Shown: positions 1 to 8,485 of the stretch, piece after piece
How positions within the stretch are numbered: the stretch's first letter is position 1
How the letters are laid out: the number at the start of each line of letters is the position of its first letter
Assembly: GCA_046342195.1 (NCBI GenBank)
Contig: JBKDQE010000038.1
Location: 1-64,000 of the forward strand
DNA from: CANHBY01 sp046342195
Lineage (GTDB): Bacteria > Pseudomonadota > Gammaproteobacteria > Burkholderiales > Burkholderiaceae_C
Direction of reading: 5' to 3'
DNA: 64,000 bases
Notes under the pieces: generated by a model
What the model saw: only the letters and a program-made list of their open reading frames with translations
The model's database searches: none
What the model was told of the DNA's origin: nothing
Made by a program: the position numbers and the translations under genes

Positions 1-503
1 TTGAATTGATTCATGCACCCGGCCCCCTGAAAGACGGATAAGCTTGAAACATGAGTCAATCATGGTACGCCCCTGCCAAGGGCAGTTCTTCCAGGGGCCC
101 CATGTCAAATATGCCGCTTGAAGCTTCAAATTTGATGTGGCCTCATCAATAATCATGTCAGATTTTTGATGACACAGTAAAGCTACGGCCTGTTTGGAAA
201 AACCCTGCCAATCATCAAACGGTCTCTTGAAGGGATCTGCGGTGTTACAGGCTCTGGCAGCCTGACCGGGTGTCAGCAGCTTTTGACCCAGCCAAACATT
301 CGCTCAGCATGCAAAAGGTCATCATCGGCCAAGGGCCTCCAGCGCGCCGAGTGAGGTTCGGCCATCCAGGCACGAAACTCAGAATGCGTCACGGGGCGGC
401 TTCTGCCCCGATTGAACAGGGTCATGGCGACGGCCTCACTCAATCGTGCAGACTGAACTATTTGACAAAAGCGCTGATTGTTGACGGGGCTTGCAATTTC
501 CAT
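1..503 (-). pseudogene. unrecognised gene, apparently frameshifted, running off the window start
   Basis: A minus-strand reading frame starts at ATG 503 and stops at 273 after 76 residues. Near its end a second minus-strand frame opens, beginning close to its last residues (reads ...GQKLLTPGQAARACN...), and stays open to base 1, about 98 codons. Together they look like one gene of at least 170 residues split by a frameshift near 275-295. The second part could instead start on its own at a GTG. I recognise no family and see no strong ribosome binding site before 503. Alternatively neither part is coding. Confidence 0.3.
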
Positions 504-618
504 AACGACGTCTCAATGATCTGAATCAATTTCGACATTGCAACAAATGATGACTTTTTGGATAGCAAACTATTGCACGAACTGCCACGAAATTGCACTG
601 CGCAAAGCCATCTGGCAG

Positions 619-1191
619 CTACGCTGATGGGCTTGACCCTCTTGAAGCTGGATGCGGCACAGGCTGGCGGGTTAATTCAAACAGAAACCATGTGCGTTGC
701 TCAGCTTCGTCGATCCAGCGATCAATCAAGCTGCAACTGGCGATGTCATGGCTGGCCTGGCACAGATGGTGAACCTGCCGCAGGCGTGACGCCAATTGAA
801 TGTTGTCATCACGGAGCTCAGCCAGCATATCGAGGGGCTCAACGTAGTCAGCATCGTTGTCGAGGATGCGCTGATTGCGTGCAATATGACCGATTGATTT
901 TAACGTGGTGCAGCCCACCTTTCGAACGCGCTCGGCCATCAAGTCGATCATTTCAAAAAGCTGCTGTGCCTGCTCGTCAAGCAAGCGATGGTACTCTTGA
1001 AAATGCGGCCCGCTCATGTGCCAATGAAAACTCTTGGCTTTAACATAGAGGGCAAACACATCAGCGAGCATCCCGTTCAAGGCTGCGGCCACATCGTTGG
1101 CTGAGGCAGGCTTCAAATCTGAAGGGGTTGCCAAGGGGGCTTTGCGGCGGGTCTGAGCATCCTGGGTGCGTGCAGAGGTCACGGCAGTCAT
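619..1191 (-). CDS. dps: Dps-family DNA-binding ferritin
   Basis: The product (190 aa) stores iron and protects DNA: the family forms dodecamers that oxidise Fe(II) with H2O2 and bind the nucleoid. The ferroxidase signature is plain: HW at residue 56, H68, D72, then D83 and E87 within IDLMAER, matching the inter-subunit metal site of Dps. The long N-terminal tail carries many Lys/Arg residues, as in DNA-binding members. The start chosen is ATG 1191, because AAGGA lies 6 nt upstream; an open frame reaching 1245 lacks such a site. It lies beside cfa and across from a photolyase, suggesting a shared oxidative or light-stress role (inference). Family assignment is secure. Confidence 0.93.
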   Translation of the reverse strand: MTAVTSARTQDAQTRRKAPLATPSDLKPASANDVAAALNGMLADVFALYVKAKSFHWHMSGPHFQEYHRLLDEQAQQLFEMIDLMAERVRKVGCTTLKSIGHIARNQRILDNDADYVEPLDMLAELRDDNIQLASRLRQVHHLCQASHDIASCSLIDRWIDEAEQRTWFLFELTRQPVPHPASRGSSPSA

Positions 1192-1283
1192 GGTTTTTTC
1201 CTTGATAGGAGTTGAAAAGTTCGCTGAGCTTATTGCCATCGGCATTCAAGGTCTGTTCACCATCGAACAGAAGCTTATAGGCT

Positions 1284-1444
1284 TGGCAGCCTGTCGGAAT
1301 TGGGGCGGCGAAAGCAAAAATCAGCCCCGGCGAGGCCATTTTTTACCGGGTTTGCAGGGCCATAGCTGGGCTATGGGCCCAAAACACGGTGAACAATGGG
1401 TCGCTGCGGCTGATCGACGACTCCCAAGTCCGACAGGCTGCCAG
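1284..1444. mobile_element. small inverted-repeat element (MITE-like) between dps and cfa
   Basis: An exact 15-bp inverted repeat, TGGCAGCCTGTCGGA, lies at 1284-1298 and in reverse complement at 1430-1444, bracketing about 130 bp. Inside is another strong dyad (GGGCCATAGC near 1357 pairing with bases to 1380, one bulge). No gene fits inside. Size and terminal repeats suggest a non-autonomous transposable element, but no target-site duplication is obvious. It occupies most of the dps-cfa spacer (1192-1456), so it could also act as the 3' structure of the cfa mRNA. Confidence 0.5.
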
Positions 1445-1445
1445 G

Positions 1446-1461
1446 TCCTGTTCACACTAAA
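1446..1461. repeat. terminal fragment of the 17.4/24.7-kb inverted-repeat element
   Basis: CCTGTTCACACTAAAG is an exact 16-base match to the terminus of the elements at 17371-17568 and 24657-24828. It covers the stop codon of cfa, as the element at 17371 touches the stop codon of fabZ. The rest of the element is not present here, so this is either a relic or a solo end. Confidence 0.45.
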
Positions 1462-2920
1462 GAACCTGAAAATCAGCGATTTCATGAAGAACCGGGATGT
1501 CTTTCAACAGCATATGCCGCCTGGTGAGAGGGGTCTGTAGAGGCCGACGCGCCCGCTTGCCTGCCAGCACCTGATAAATGCCGATTTCCCCGGTTTCGAA
1601 TTCGAGGGCGCACGCTGCCATGTATAAGCGCCATGTTCGATACACCGACTCGCTCACATACTTTAAAGCCTGGGTGTGTTGCCGCTCCAGTCGGTGCACC
1701 CAATGTCGAAGTGTCAAGGCATAGTGAGGCCGAAGGGATTCCAGGTCGGCAATTTCGAAACCGCTACGCTCCATAGCACGTTGAATATTGCCGATCGTAT
1801 CCAATTGCCCATCAGGAAAAATATAACGATTGATGAATTCCGTGGAAAGGGTTTTCTTCCAGCCCTCAATATCATGGGTAATCCCATGGTTGAGAAACAA
1901 GCCGCCTGGCTTGAGCAAGCGATGAACCGTGGCAAAGTAAGTTTGCAAATTCTTCAGCCCCACATGCTCGAACATGCCCACTGAAGCGATCTTGTCGTAG
2001 CAGGCCAATCCCGAAAGATCACGGTAGTCGGCCAGCGCAACAGCCACCTGGCCCTGCAGGCCCTCTTGAATGACCCTTTTTTGAACATGATCAAGTTGCT
2101 GTTCACTCAATGTAATGCCATTGGCCCGCACCCCATAGTGCCGTGCAGCATGCAATATCAAGGCGCCCCAGCCGCACCCAATATCAAGAAAAATGTCCCC
2201 GGGCTTGAGCAAAAGCTTGCGGCAAATGAGATCCAGCTTGGCACACTGAGCCTGGCTTAAAGGGTCTTGTGGCGACTGAAAATAAGCGCAGGAATACACC
2301 ATGGCCTCGTCCAGCCACAAAGCATAAAAATAATTAGAAACGTCATAATGAAAAGCAATCGCTTGGCGGCTTTCCAAGGGTGAATGAAACTTCACGGCCT
2401 GAGCCTGTTTCAAGATGTGGACACTTGTTGATGAATTGGTTTTTTTTTGATGTTTAATGGCCCTTCGCAAACGCCAGGCCACCTTGATCGCCTGCAATTT
2501 ATCAATCATTCGAACCTTCATTCCTTCGAGTGCTTCTTTTAAATTAACGGCTGCAAAAAAATCACCCTCCACATCCAGTTCACATCGAAAGTAGGCTTCG
2601 GCAAAGCGCAGGGGGTCGGATCGAAGCAGCAAGCTGAGAACGGTGCGTGGTTCATGGCACACCAGCGTGAAATCAGCCGATCGCCTGGCATGCCTCAAGC
2701 GACCGAGGCGCAGTGTGCTGCCGTTCCACAAACGCAGAGCCACACAGCCATTGACATGATCAAACAAACGTCTCAGTAAATCACCAAGATCATTCCACTC
2801 AGGGGCCAGCCCTGAATTTGCCCAGGAATGCGCCGGCAAAAAAATCGCGGTGCCTGTTCCGGTTTCAGTGTTGGTATCAGTTTGATGGTGGGGAAAATTC
2901 GTTCTGACGTCGGTCATCAT
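1457..2920 (-). CDS. cfa: cyclopropane-fatty-acyl-phospholipid synthase family methyltransferase
   Basis: The 487-residue protein should transfer a methylene group from S-adenosylmethionine to cis double bonds of membrane phospholipid acyl chains. The SAM-binding loop DIGCGWG is at residues 246-252, followed by the NGITLSEQQ strand, and the family block HYDVSNYFYALWLD at 191-204 precedes it. The N-terminal ~140 residues match the lipid-binding extension usual for Cfa. Two consecutive ATGs (2920, 2917) are possible starts; GAGG sits just upstream and favours the second slightly. A photolyase is divergent to it. CFA synthase and photolyase are partners in light-stress regulons of some proteobacteria, which fits dps next door. 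Confidence 0.9.
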   Translation of the reverse strand: MMTDVRTNFPHHQTDTNTETGTGTAIFLPAHSWANSGLAPEWNDLGDLLRRLFDHVNGCVALRLWNGSTLRLGRLRHARRSADFTLVCHEPRTVLSLLLRSDPLRFAEAYFRCELDVEGDFFAAVNLKEALEGMKVRMIDKLQAIKVAWRLRRAIKHQKKTNSSTSVHILKQAQAVKFHSPLESRQAIAFHYDVSNYFYALWLDEAMVYSCAYFQSPQDPLSQAQCAKLDLICRKLLLKPGDIFLDIGCGWGALILHAARHYGVRANGITLSEQQLDHVQKRVIQEGLQGQVAVALADYRDLSGLACYDKIASVGMFEHVGLKNLQTYFATVHRLLKPGGLFLNHGITHDIEGWKKTLSTEFINRYIFPDGQLDTIGNIQRAMERSGFEIADLESLRPHYALTLRHWVHRLERQHTQALKYVSESVYRTWRLYMAACALEFETGEIGIYQVLAGKRARRPLQTPLTRRHMLLKDIPVLHEIADFQVL

Positions 2921-2998
2921 GCCCTCAAGGAGGTGACGCTGAATTAAGCCGAGCCGAGCCGAGCTGAGCTATGCTTCATTGCAAGTCGAGCCCAACTG

Positions 2999-3012
2999 AC
3001 ATCTCAAGATGT
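2999..3012. promoter_or_regulatory. palindrome in the cfa-photolyase divergent spacer (possible operator)
   Basis: ACATCT-CA-AGATGT is a perfect dyad with a 2-nt centre, 80-90 bp upstream of cfa. The spacer 2921-3317 (397 bp) must hold the promoters of both divergent genes but I see no clear -35/-10 pair and no other convincing gene. It also holds a short GAGCC tandem run near 2950-2965. Confidence 0.3.
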
Positions 3013-3317
3013 GGGCCAGTTTCAAACCTGAGACCCGTGCCGTCTGTTCGAAGGCCCACGCTGGCTTTTCAAATGCTGATTTTGAGCAACAAAACCTGTT
3101 CAAGAAAGCTCTGTTTATTCAAAATATCCTCTTGAAGAGAACTTTTCAGGTGTTTGATGCGCAAAAAATCAGAACTCCCCAGCAAAATGTGCATCGTTTG
3201 TGCCTTGCCTTTTACTTGGCGTAAAAAATGGGAGCGTGACTGGGCCCAAGTACGCTACTGTTCTGAGCGATGCCGTCGATCTGGTGCAAAACCCATTCAA
3301 GCGACCGGCTCTTCTTC

Positions 3318-4883
3318 ATGAGTTTGAATCACCCTGCAAGCGCCTCTGGAGCGCCAATTCGCTTGCGAAGCATCCTGGGGGATCAACTGAATCCCGTGCA
3401 TTCATGGTTTCAAACGGTGCAGCCCCATGTGGTGTATGTGCTGATGGAGCTGCGCCAGGAAACCGATTACGTCCGGCATCATGCGCAAAAAATTGTGGCT
3501 GTGTTTGCCGCAATGCGTGACTTTGCTCGTCAGTTGAAAGAGCTCGGCCATCGGGTTCATTATGTGGCCATCGATGACCCCTCGAACCGCCAGCAGCTCT
3601 GCGCCAATCTCGAAGCCTTGGCCGGGCATTACGGCGCTGCAGTCATTGAGTATCAAGACCCCGATGAATGGCGACTGGATGAACAAATCCGGTCTTGGGC
3701 TTATCAGGCTCCGGTGTCAGTAGAGCGGGCCGACTCTGAACACTTTTACACCTCCCGCCATGAGGCGGCCGAAATTTTTGCCCATCGACAACAATGGCTG
3801 ATGGAACACTTTTACCGTGCTCAACGGCGTCAACACAGGGTGTTGATGACCGTAGATGGGCACCCTGAGGGCAGCCAATGGAACTATGATCAGGACAATC
3901 GAAAGCCTTGGCGAGGCACACCCGCAGAGCCCCCAGACGTCCGCCCCCGGCATGACCATAGCGCTCTGTGGCACACCATTCTCAACAGCGGCGCAGACAC
4001 TTTCGGCAACCCTCAGGCCGCAGAGTTCAGGTGGCCCATCAATCGGGCAGAAGCCCTGACGCAGCTGCATCATTTTATCGGCCATGTCTTGCCGCACTTT
4101 GGCGACCATCAAGATGCCTTATCCACCAGGGCTTGGCGTCTGTTTCATTCGCTGTTATCGTTTGCGCTCAATATCAAAATTTTGAACCCGCGCGAGGTGG
4201 TGAACATGGCCGAATCGGCTTGGCGGGAAGGCCGCGTTCCGCTGGCTGCTGCAGAAGGCTTCATTCGACAAATTCTGGGTTGGCGCGAATATGTACGTGG
4301 CGTCTATTGGGCTCACATGCCAGGCTACACGCATCTGAACAGGCTGGAGCACCGGCGCCCTTTGCCACACTGGTTCTGGACTGGCCATACCCATATGGCC
4401 TGCTTATCCAGTGTCATCGGGCAATCGCTTGAGCATGCTTATGCACATCATATTCAGCGCCTTATGGTGGTTGGTAATTTTGCGCTGTTGGCGGGCCTGG
4501 ACCCTCAAGCATTGCACCGCTGGTATTTGGGCATTTACATTGATGCTTTTGAATGGGTTGAGGCACCCAACACCTTGGGCATGAGCCAGTTTGCTGATGG
4601 AGGCTTGATGGCCACCAAGCCCTATGTCAGCAGTGCTGCTTATCTGGACAAAATGGGAGACCATTGCAAACAATGCCCCTACGACAGAAAAGCCAAATTC
4701 GGCCCCAAAGCCTGCCCTTTCAACAGCCTCTATTGGGATTTTCTGGATCGCCATCAACATCGGCTGAGGTCCAATCATCGCCTCGCGATGGTCTATAAGC
4801 TGTGGGAAAAAAAAGACCCCGATCAAAAGGAAAACCTGCGGGCTCAGGCCGTAGACGTCCTGTCTCGACTCGACGAACTTTGA
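3318..4883 (+). CDS. cryptochrome/photolyase family protein, Fe-S bacterial type (putative (6-4) photolyase)
   Basis: The 521-residue protein belongs to the deoxyribodipyrimidine photolyase-related family (PhrB/CryB type), flavoproteins that repair (6-4) photoproducts or sense blue light and carry a [4Fe-4S] cluster. The N-terminus has the family pattern LRSILGDQLNP. The middle has the RQILGWREYVRGVYW block of the FAD domain. The C-terminus has the cluster cysteines: one in HMACLSS, two in CKQC and one in KACPF. Length is typical (~510). The start at 3318 gives the usual N-terminus; an upstream ATG at 3270 would add 16 unrelated residues. It is divergent from cfa. Substrate cannot be read from sequence; repair of (6-4) lesions is inferred from the family. 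Confidence 0.88.
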   Translation: MSLNHPASASGAPIRLRSILGDQLNPVHSWFQTVQPHVVYVLMELRQETDYVRHHAQKIVAVFAAMRDFARQLKELGHRVHYVAIDDPSNRQQLCANLEALAGHYGAAVIEYQDPDEWRLDEQIRSWAYQAPVSVERADSEHFYTSRHEAAEIFAHRQQWLMEHFYRAQRRQHRVLMTVDGHPEGSQWNYDQDNRKPWRGTPAEPPDVRPRHDHSALWHTILNSGADTFGNPQAAEFRWPINRAEALTQLHHFIGHVLPHFGDHQDALSTRAWRLFHSLLSFALNIKILNPREVVNMAESAWREGRVPLAAAEGFIRQILGWREYVRGVYWAHMPGYTHLNRLEHRRPLPHWFWTGHTHMACLSSVIGQSLEHAYAHHIQRLMVVGNFALLAGLDPQALHRWYLGIYIDAFEWVEAPNTLGMSQFADGGLMATKPYVSSAAYLDKMGDHCKQCPYDRKAKFGPKACPFNSLYWDFLDRHQHRLRSNHRLAMVYKLWEKKDPDQKENLRAQAVDVLSRLDEL

Positions 4884-4949
4884 ACGACAACAAAGCCTCT
4901 CAGAATCTGGTGTGTGAGGCAATGAAGGCTTGAATTTTTCTACTCCAAA

Positions 4950-6179
4950 ATGACCACCAATCAGCACCAACCTTCATTGAACCTGGCCGATATTCTCGCT
5001 GCGCAACGACGGCTTGAAGGGCAGCTGGAGCTTACGCCGTGCCTGCACTCGAAGCTGCTTTCGCGGCTGGCGGGCTGCGACATCTACCTCAAATTTGAAA
5101 ATTTGCAATTAACAGGCTCCTTCAAAGAACGGGGAGCCCTCAACAAATTGCTGCAACTCAGCGACGCAGAGCGTGCTGCAGGGGTGTTGGCAGTGTCCGC
5201 CGGAAACCATGCCCAAGGGGTGGCTTATCATGCCCGGAGGCTTTTGATTCCCGCCACGATTGTCATGCCCCGTTTTGCGGCACCCGTCAAAATTGCCCGC
5301 ACCCGCAGTTTTGGCGCAGAGGTTATTTTGCATGGAGACACCTTTGATGATGCCCGAGCCTATGGGCTTCAGTGGGCTCAGGATCGCGGCTTGACGCTGG
5401 TTCACCCCTTTGATGACCCGGACATCATTGCAGGACAAGGCACGATTGGCCTGGAGATGCTGTCGCAGCAAGCTGATATTGATACCTTGGTCGTTGCTGT
5501 GGGCGGTGGCGGCTTGATCGGTGGTATTGCCGTGGCCGCTCAGGCCGTGGCCCCTCATGTCGAGATCATCGGGGTTCAGACCGAGCGATTTCCTGGGGTT
5601 TGGAATGCTTTTTATGCCGGACATCGCCCCATTGGCCCGGCCACAGTGGCCGATGGAATCGGGGTGAAGTCACCGGGGGCTTATACCCTGCCCTTGATTC
5701 GCCAGTCTGTTCAAGAGATCTTGCTGGTGAGTGAAGACGATGTCGAACTGTCTATTCTGACCTTATTGGAGGTAGAAAAAACGGTCGTCGAGGGCGCTGG
5801 GGCAGCGAGCCTTGCCGCGGTTCTCAAATATCCGGATCAGTTTGCAGGAAAAAAAGTCGGCCTTGTGCTTTGCGGAGGAAATATTGCCCCTTTGATTTTG
5901 GCCGAGATCATTCAGCGAGGTATGGTGAAATCAGGGCGCCTGGCGCGCCTTCGGTTCAATGTTCATGATGTGCCTGGCGCGCTGGCTGATGTGGCCAATG
6001 CCTTGAGTCAACTGGGGGCCAACATTGATGAAGTGGTGCATCAAAGAGCTTTTACTGCCTTGTCGGTCGAGCGCGTCCAGATTGACGTGGTGATCCAAAC
6101 TCAGGGCCAGGATCATGTGGAAAAAATTCTTCGTGTGCTTGGCGAGCAACAGTACCCAGTGATGCTCATCAAGGCTTGA
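4950..6179 (+). CDS. ilvA: threonine ammonia-lyase (threonine dehydratase) with one ACT domain
   Basis: This PLP enzyme (409 aa) deaminates threonine to 2-oxobutanoate, the first step of isoleucine synthesis. The PLP lysine lies in SFKERGA near residue 54 and the phosphate-binding glycine loop VGGGGLIGG near 180. Residues from about 330 form a single ACT-like regulatory domain, so this is the short ~400-aa class rather than the ~510-aa two-ACT biosynthetic form. Whether it is biosynthetic or catabolic is not decided by sequence, and no ilv genes are adjacent. It meets cca tail to tail, the two coding regions overlapping by 11 bp (6169-6179). Confidence 0.9.
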   Translation: MTTNQHQPSLNLADILAAQRRLEGQLELTPCLHSKLLSRLAGCDIYLKFENLQLTGSFKERGALNKLLQLSDAERAAGVLAVSAGNHAQGVAYHARRLLIPATIVMPRFAAPVKIARTRSFGAEVILHGDTFDDARAYGLQWAQDRGLTLVHPFDDPDIIAGQGTIGLEMLSQQADIDTLVVAVGGGGLIGGIAVAAQAVAPHVEIIGVQTERFPGVWNAFYAGHRPIGPATVADGIGVKSPGAYTLPLIRQSVQEILLVSEDDVELSILTLLEVEKTVVEGAGAASLAAVLKYPDQFAGKKVGLVLCGGNIAPLILAEIIQRGMVKSGRLARLRFNVHDVPGALADVANALSQLGANIDEVVHQRAFTALSVERVQIDVVIQTQGQDHVEKILRVLGEQQYPVMLIKA

Positions 6180-7350
6180 GATGAAGTATGCAGCGCAGGC
6201 GCTCGGCCCGCTCTGATTGAATTTTTTGCCCCACCTGCCCCCCTTTGAGGCCCGCCATTGCAGCCTTTTTTGCAATGTCTGCCGTATTGACCTCGCGTGC
6301 CAAGCAGAGCGCTTCCCACAAGAAAGTCCGGGGCGGGTAAGGTGCGGCTTTGAACCCCGGCCTGGCACGAAAATCACATTCACACACCCACAAAATTTCG
6401 CTGAATCGCTCAGGCCTGCGGAAGGCGTCACATTGGGTCAACAGGGTCACAAGACCCCCGGCCCCCAAAGCGGTGGCCGCATGAATACGTTCATGCTGAC
6501 AAGCGACTACTTCGGCGAGTTCTCGGCACTCTGTGGGCACTCGAAGCCGTTCACTCAAGCTTCGCACCCATTCGATACCCCGATTTTGACAGGCTGCCAG
6601 GCAGGCAAAGCGAACAGCCAAAGGTGCCTGGAGTTCAGCAGATTGATCAAGCACCCGCATCAAATGCTCGCCCATGACGGTTTCAGAGTGAAGGACAGGC
6701 CCTTGGCACACACCCCAAAGCACCTCAACCTCCGGCAGTAGCCGCCCAAGAGCACCGCAGTCTCGCAGCGCTTCAAACATGCGCGATGGTTGTGGAGTCA
6801 TCAAGCCACGGGCCAGTTCCTGCCACACACGCTCACTCACCAAGGCATCCACTTCACCGGCTTGCACCATGGCCTGCATCAATTGACGGGTTTCCGGGGC
6901 AATGGTGAAATCTGGCATGCGCGCGGCGAAACGGGCCAGACGTAAAATCCGGACGGGGTCTTCGCTGAACGCCGGTGACACATGACGCAACACTTTGTCA
7001 GCGAGATCCCTGCGGCCACCGTAGGGGTCAACGACCGTGCCGTTTTCGTCCTGTGCCATCGCGTTGATGGTCAGGTCTCTTCGCAAAAGGTCTTCTTCGA
7101 GGGTCACCTCCGGAGCCGCATGAAAGCTGAAGCCATGATACCCAGGCCCCGTTTTTCGCTCAGTTCGTGCCAAGGCCACCTGTTCATGGGTGATCGGGTG
7201 CAAAAATACCGGAAAATCCTGGCCCACAGGAAGGTATCCCCGAGACAAAAGATCTTGTGGCGTAGCGCCCACAACCACCCAGTCGCGGTCATCCACCGGG
7301 AAGCCCATCAAGGTGTCGCGAACCGCGCCGCCGACCAGCCACATTTTCAT
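6169..7350 (-). CDS. cca: tRNA nucleotidyltransferase (CCA-adding enzyme)
   Basis: The enzyme (393 aa) builds or repairs the 3' CCA of tRNAs. N-terminal motifs are intact: GGAVRD at 7-12, DDRDW with metal ligands D21 and D23, ARTERK, and RRDLTINAMA. Size matches class II bacterial Cca with a C-terminal HD domain, but the HD metal-binding pair expected after AVRF is absent (reads AVRFACLAACQNRG), so the phosphatase/phosphodiesterase side activity is probably lost. The start at ATG 7350 has AGGG upstream and gives the canonical MK.WLVGGAVRD; the open frame extends further but without family similarity. The three encoded tRNAs in this window already carry CCA, so repair is the likely role. Confidence 0.92.
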   Translation of the reverse strand: MKMWLVGGAVRDTLMGFPVDDRDWVVVGATPQDLLSRGYLPVGQDFPVFLHPITHEQVALARTERKTGPGYHGFSFHAAPEVTLEEDLLRRDLTINAMAQDENGTVVDPYGGRRDLADKVLRHVSPAFSEDPVRILRLARFAARMPDFTIAPETRQLMQAMVQAGEVDALVSERVWQELARGLMTPQPSRMFEALRDCGALGRLLPEVEVLWGVCQGPVLHSETVMGEHLMRVLDQSAELQAPLAVRFACLAACQNRGIEWVRSLSERLRVPTECRELAEVVACQHERIHAATALGAGGLVTLLTQCDAFRRPERFSEILWVCECDFRARPGFKAAPYPPRTFLWEALCLAREVNTADIAKKAAMAGLKGGQVGQKIQSERAERLRCILHLKP

Positions 7351-7420
7351 GGTCAACCCTGCAACACTTCTTCCATCAGAAAACGGCACTTGAACGCGCC
7401 CCAGAAGCCCCCAAAATCCA

Positions 7421-8392
7421 TCATCCACCCGAGGCCCTCTTGCGCCAGGCACGGAAGCGATCGCAGCCGGAGTGATGCCCAAGAATATCCGGCATGATAC
7501 TGCCCATGGCTGTGGGGGCCAGACCGATTTCACGCAAACCAGGAAGGCGTCCGCTGGCGACGTTCGGAACCTGCATAGAGGCCACATTGTCTCTTGACAT
7601 GAGCGGCTCGCCGGGAAGCATTTCCATCAGTAAGCCCTGAAAGACACCCACCCCGAGGGGCAGGGACAGAACCGGACGGGGATGTCCTGACCAAATTCCG
7701 GCCCACTTCACAATCTCTTTCAGACTCATCACCTCAGGACCGGCGCATTCGATGGTTTGCCCGATGGTCTCGGGGTGGTCAAGGCAATAAACGATCGCCG
7801 CAGCAACATCGCGAACCCATACCGGCTGAAAGGTCGAATCGGCGCCAGCCAAAGCCAACACGGGAAGAAAAGCCTGTAACTTGGCAAACAAATTGATAAA
7901 CCGATCATGTTCACCAAAAATCACCGACGGACGCAAGAGGGTGAGATCAAGGTGCTTGGCCTTGCGCAAGGCAAGCTCTCCCTTGGTCTTGCTGCGCAAA
8001 TAGTGCGAGGGCGCACTTTCTGGATGTTCAGTCACCCCAAGCGCACTGACATGAATAAGCCGCTTGCCTCCTGCCGCGAGACAAGCACGGCTTAATTGGG
8101 TTGGCAGCGTGACATGGACTTGATCAAATTCAGAAGGAGAGCCGTGAAGAATAGCCACCAAATTCACCACGGCATCGGCCTGAGCCACCAGATCATTCAG
8201 TATGGCCTGATCATGAATGTCGGCTTTGATCAGTTCAACCCAAGGAAGGGTTCTGAGGTGGCTTGCGCGCTGAGGCCGGCGGCTAGGAACCATGATGCGG
8301 CCCCCTGCCCCTCCGGCCCTTTCAACCAAAGCTTCACAGAGGCTACGGCCCACAAAACCGGTGCCACCGAGTATCAAAATATTTCGAATCAT
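7421..8392 (-). CDS. complex I NDUFA9-subunit-like NAD(P)-binding protein (extended SDR)
   Basis: A 323-residue atypical extended short-chain dehydrogenase. The dinucleotide fold is at the very N-terminus (ILILGGTGFVG, residues 4-14), followed by acidic and VNLVAIL segments typical of the NDUFA9-like group often found next to cca in Burkholderiales. The tyrosine of the usual SDR YxxxK is placed as HYLRSKTKGE, so the S-Y-K set is roughly conserved. Biochemical function in bacteria is unsettled: quinone-binding, sugar epimerase or isomerase roles have been proposed. The start at 8392 puts the Rossmann glycine loop at the N-terminus; an ATG at 8431 is possible. Confidence 0.78.
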   Translation of the reverse strand: MIRNILILGGTGFVGRSLCEALVERAGGAGGRIMVPSRRPQRASHLRTLPWVELIKADIHDQAILNDLVAQADAVVNLVAILHGSPSEFDQVHVTLPTQLSRACLAAGGKRLIHVSALGVTEHPESAPSHYLRSKTKGELALRKAKHLDLTLLRPSVIFGEHDRFINLFAKLQAFLPVLALAGADSTFQPVWVRDVAAAIVYCLDHPETIGQTIECAGPEVMSLKEIVKWAGIWSGHPRPVLSLPLGVGVFQGLLMEMLPGEPLMSRDNVASMQVPNVASGRLPGLREIGLAPTAMGSIMPDILGHHSGCDRFRAWRKRASGG

Positions 8393-8485
8393 AAAATGTT
8401 CAAGCGTGTGATGCTGTTCAGAAAATTTCAACGAGGCGCCTTGCCAGCTACCCCGTCATGCCGTGATGACATACTTTAAATGGGG

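Noticed and set aside
2929..2938. Perfect Shine-Dalgarno AAGGAGGTGA on the plus strand
   Set aside because: No start codon or open frame follows at a usable distance.
3009..3224. 71-codon open frame in the cfa-photolyase spacer
   Set aside because: No ribosome binding site and no family features; more likely promoter DNA.
6578..6600. TGGCAGCCTGTC match inside cca to the inverted repeat at 1284
   Set aside because: About 20 of 24 bases agree on the minus strand, but it lies in coding sequence in frame and has no partner repeat nearby; probably chance.
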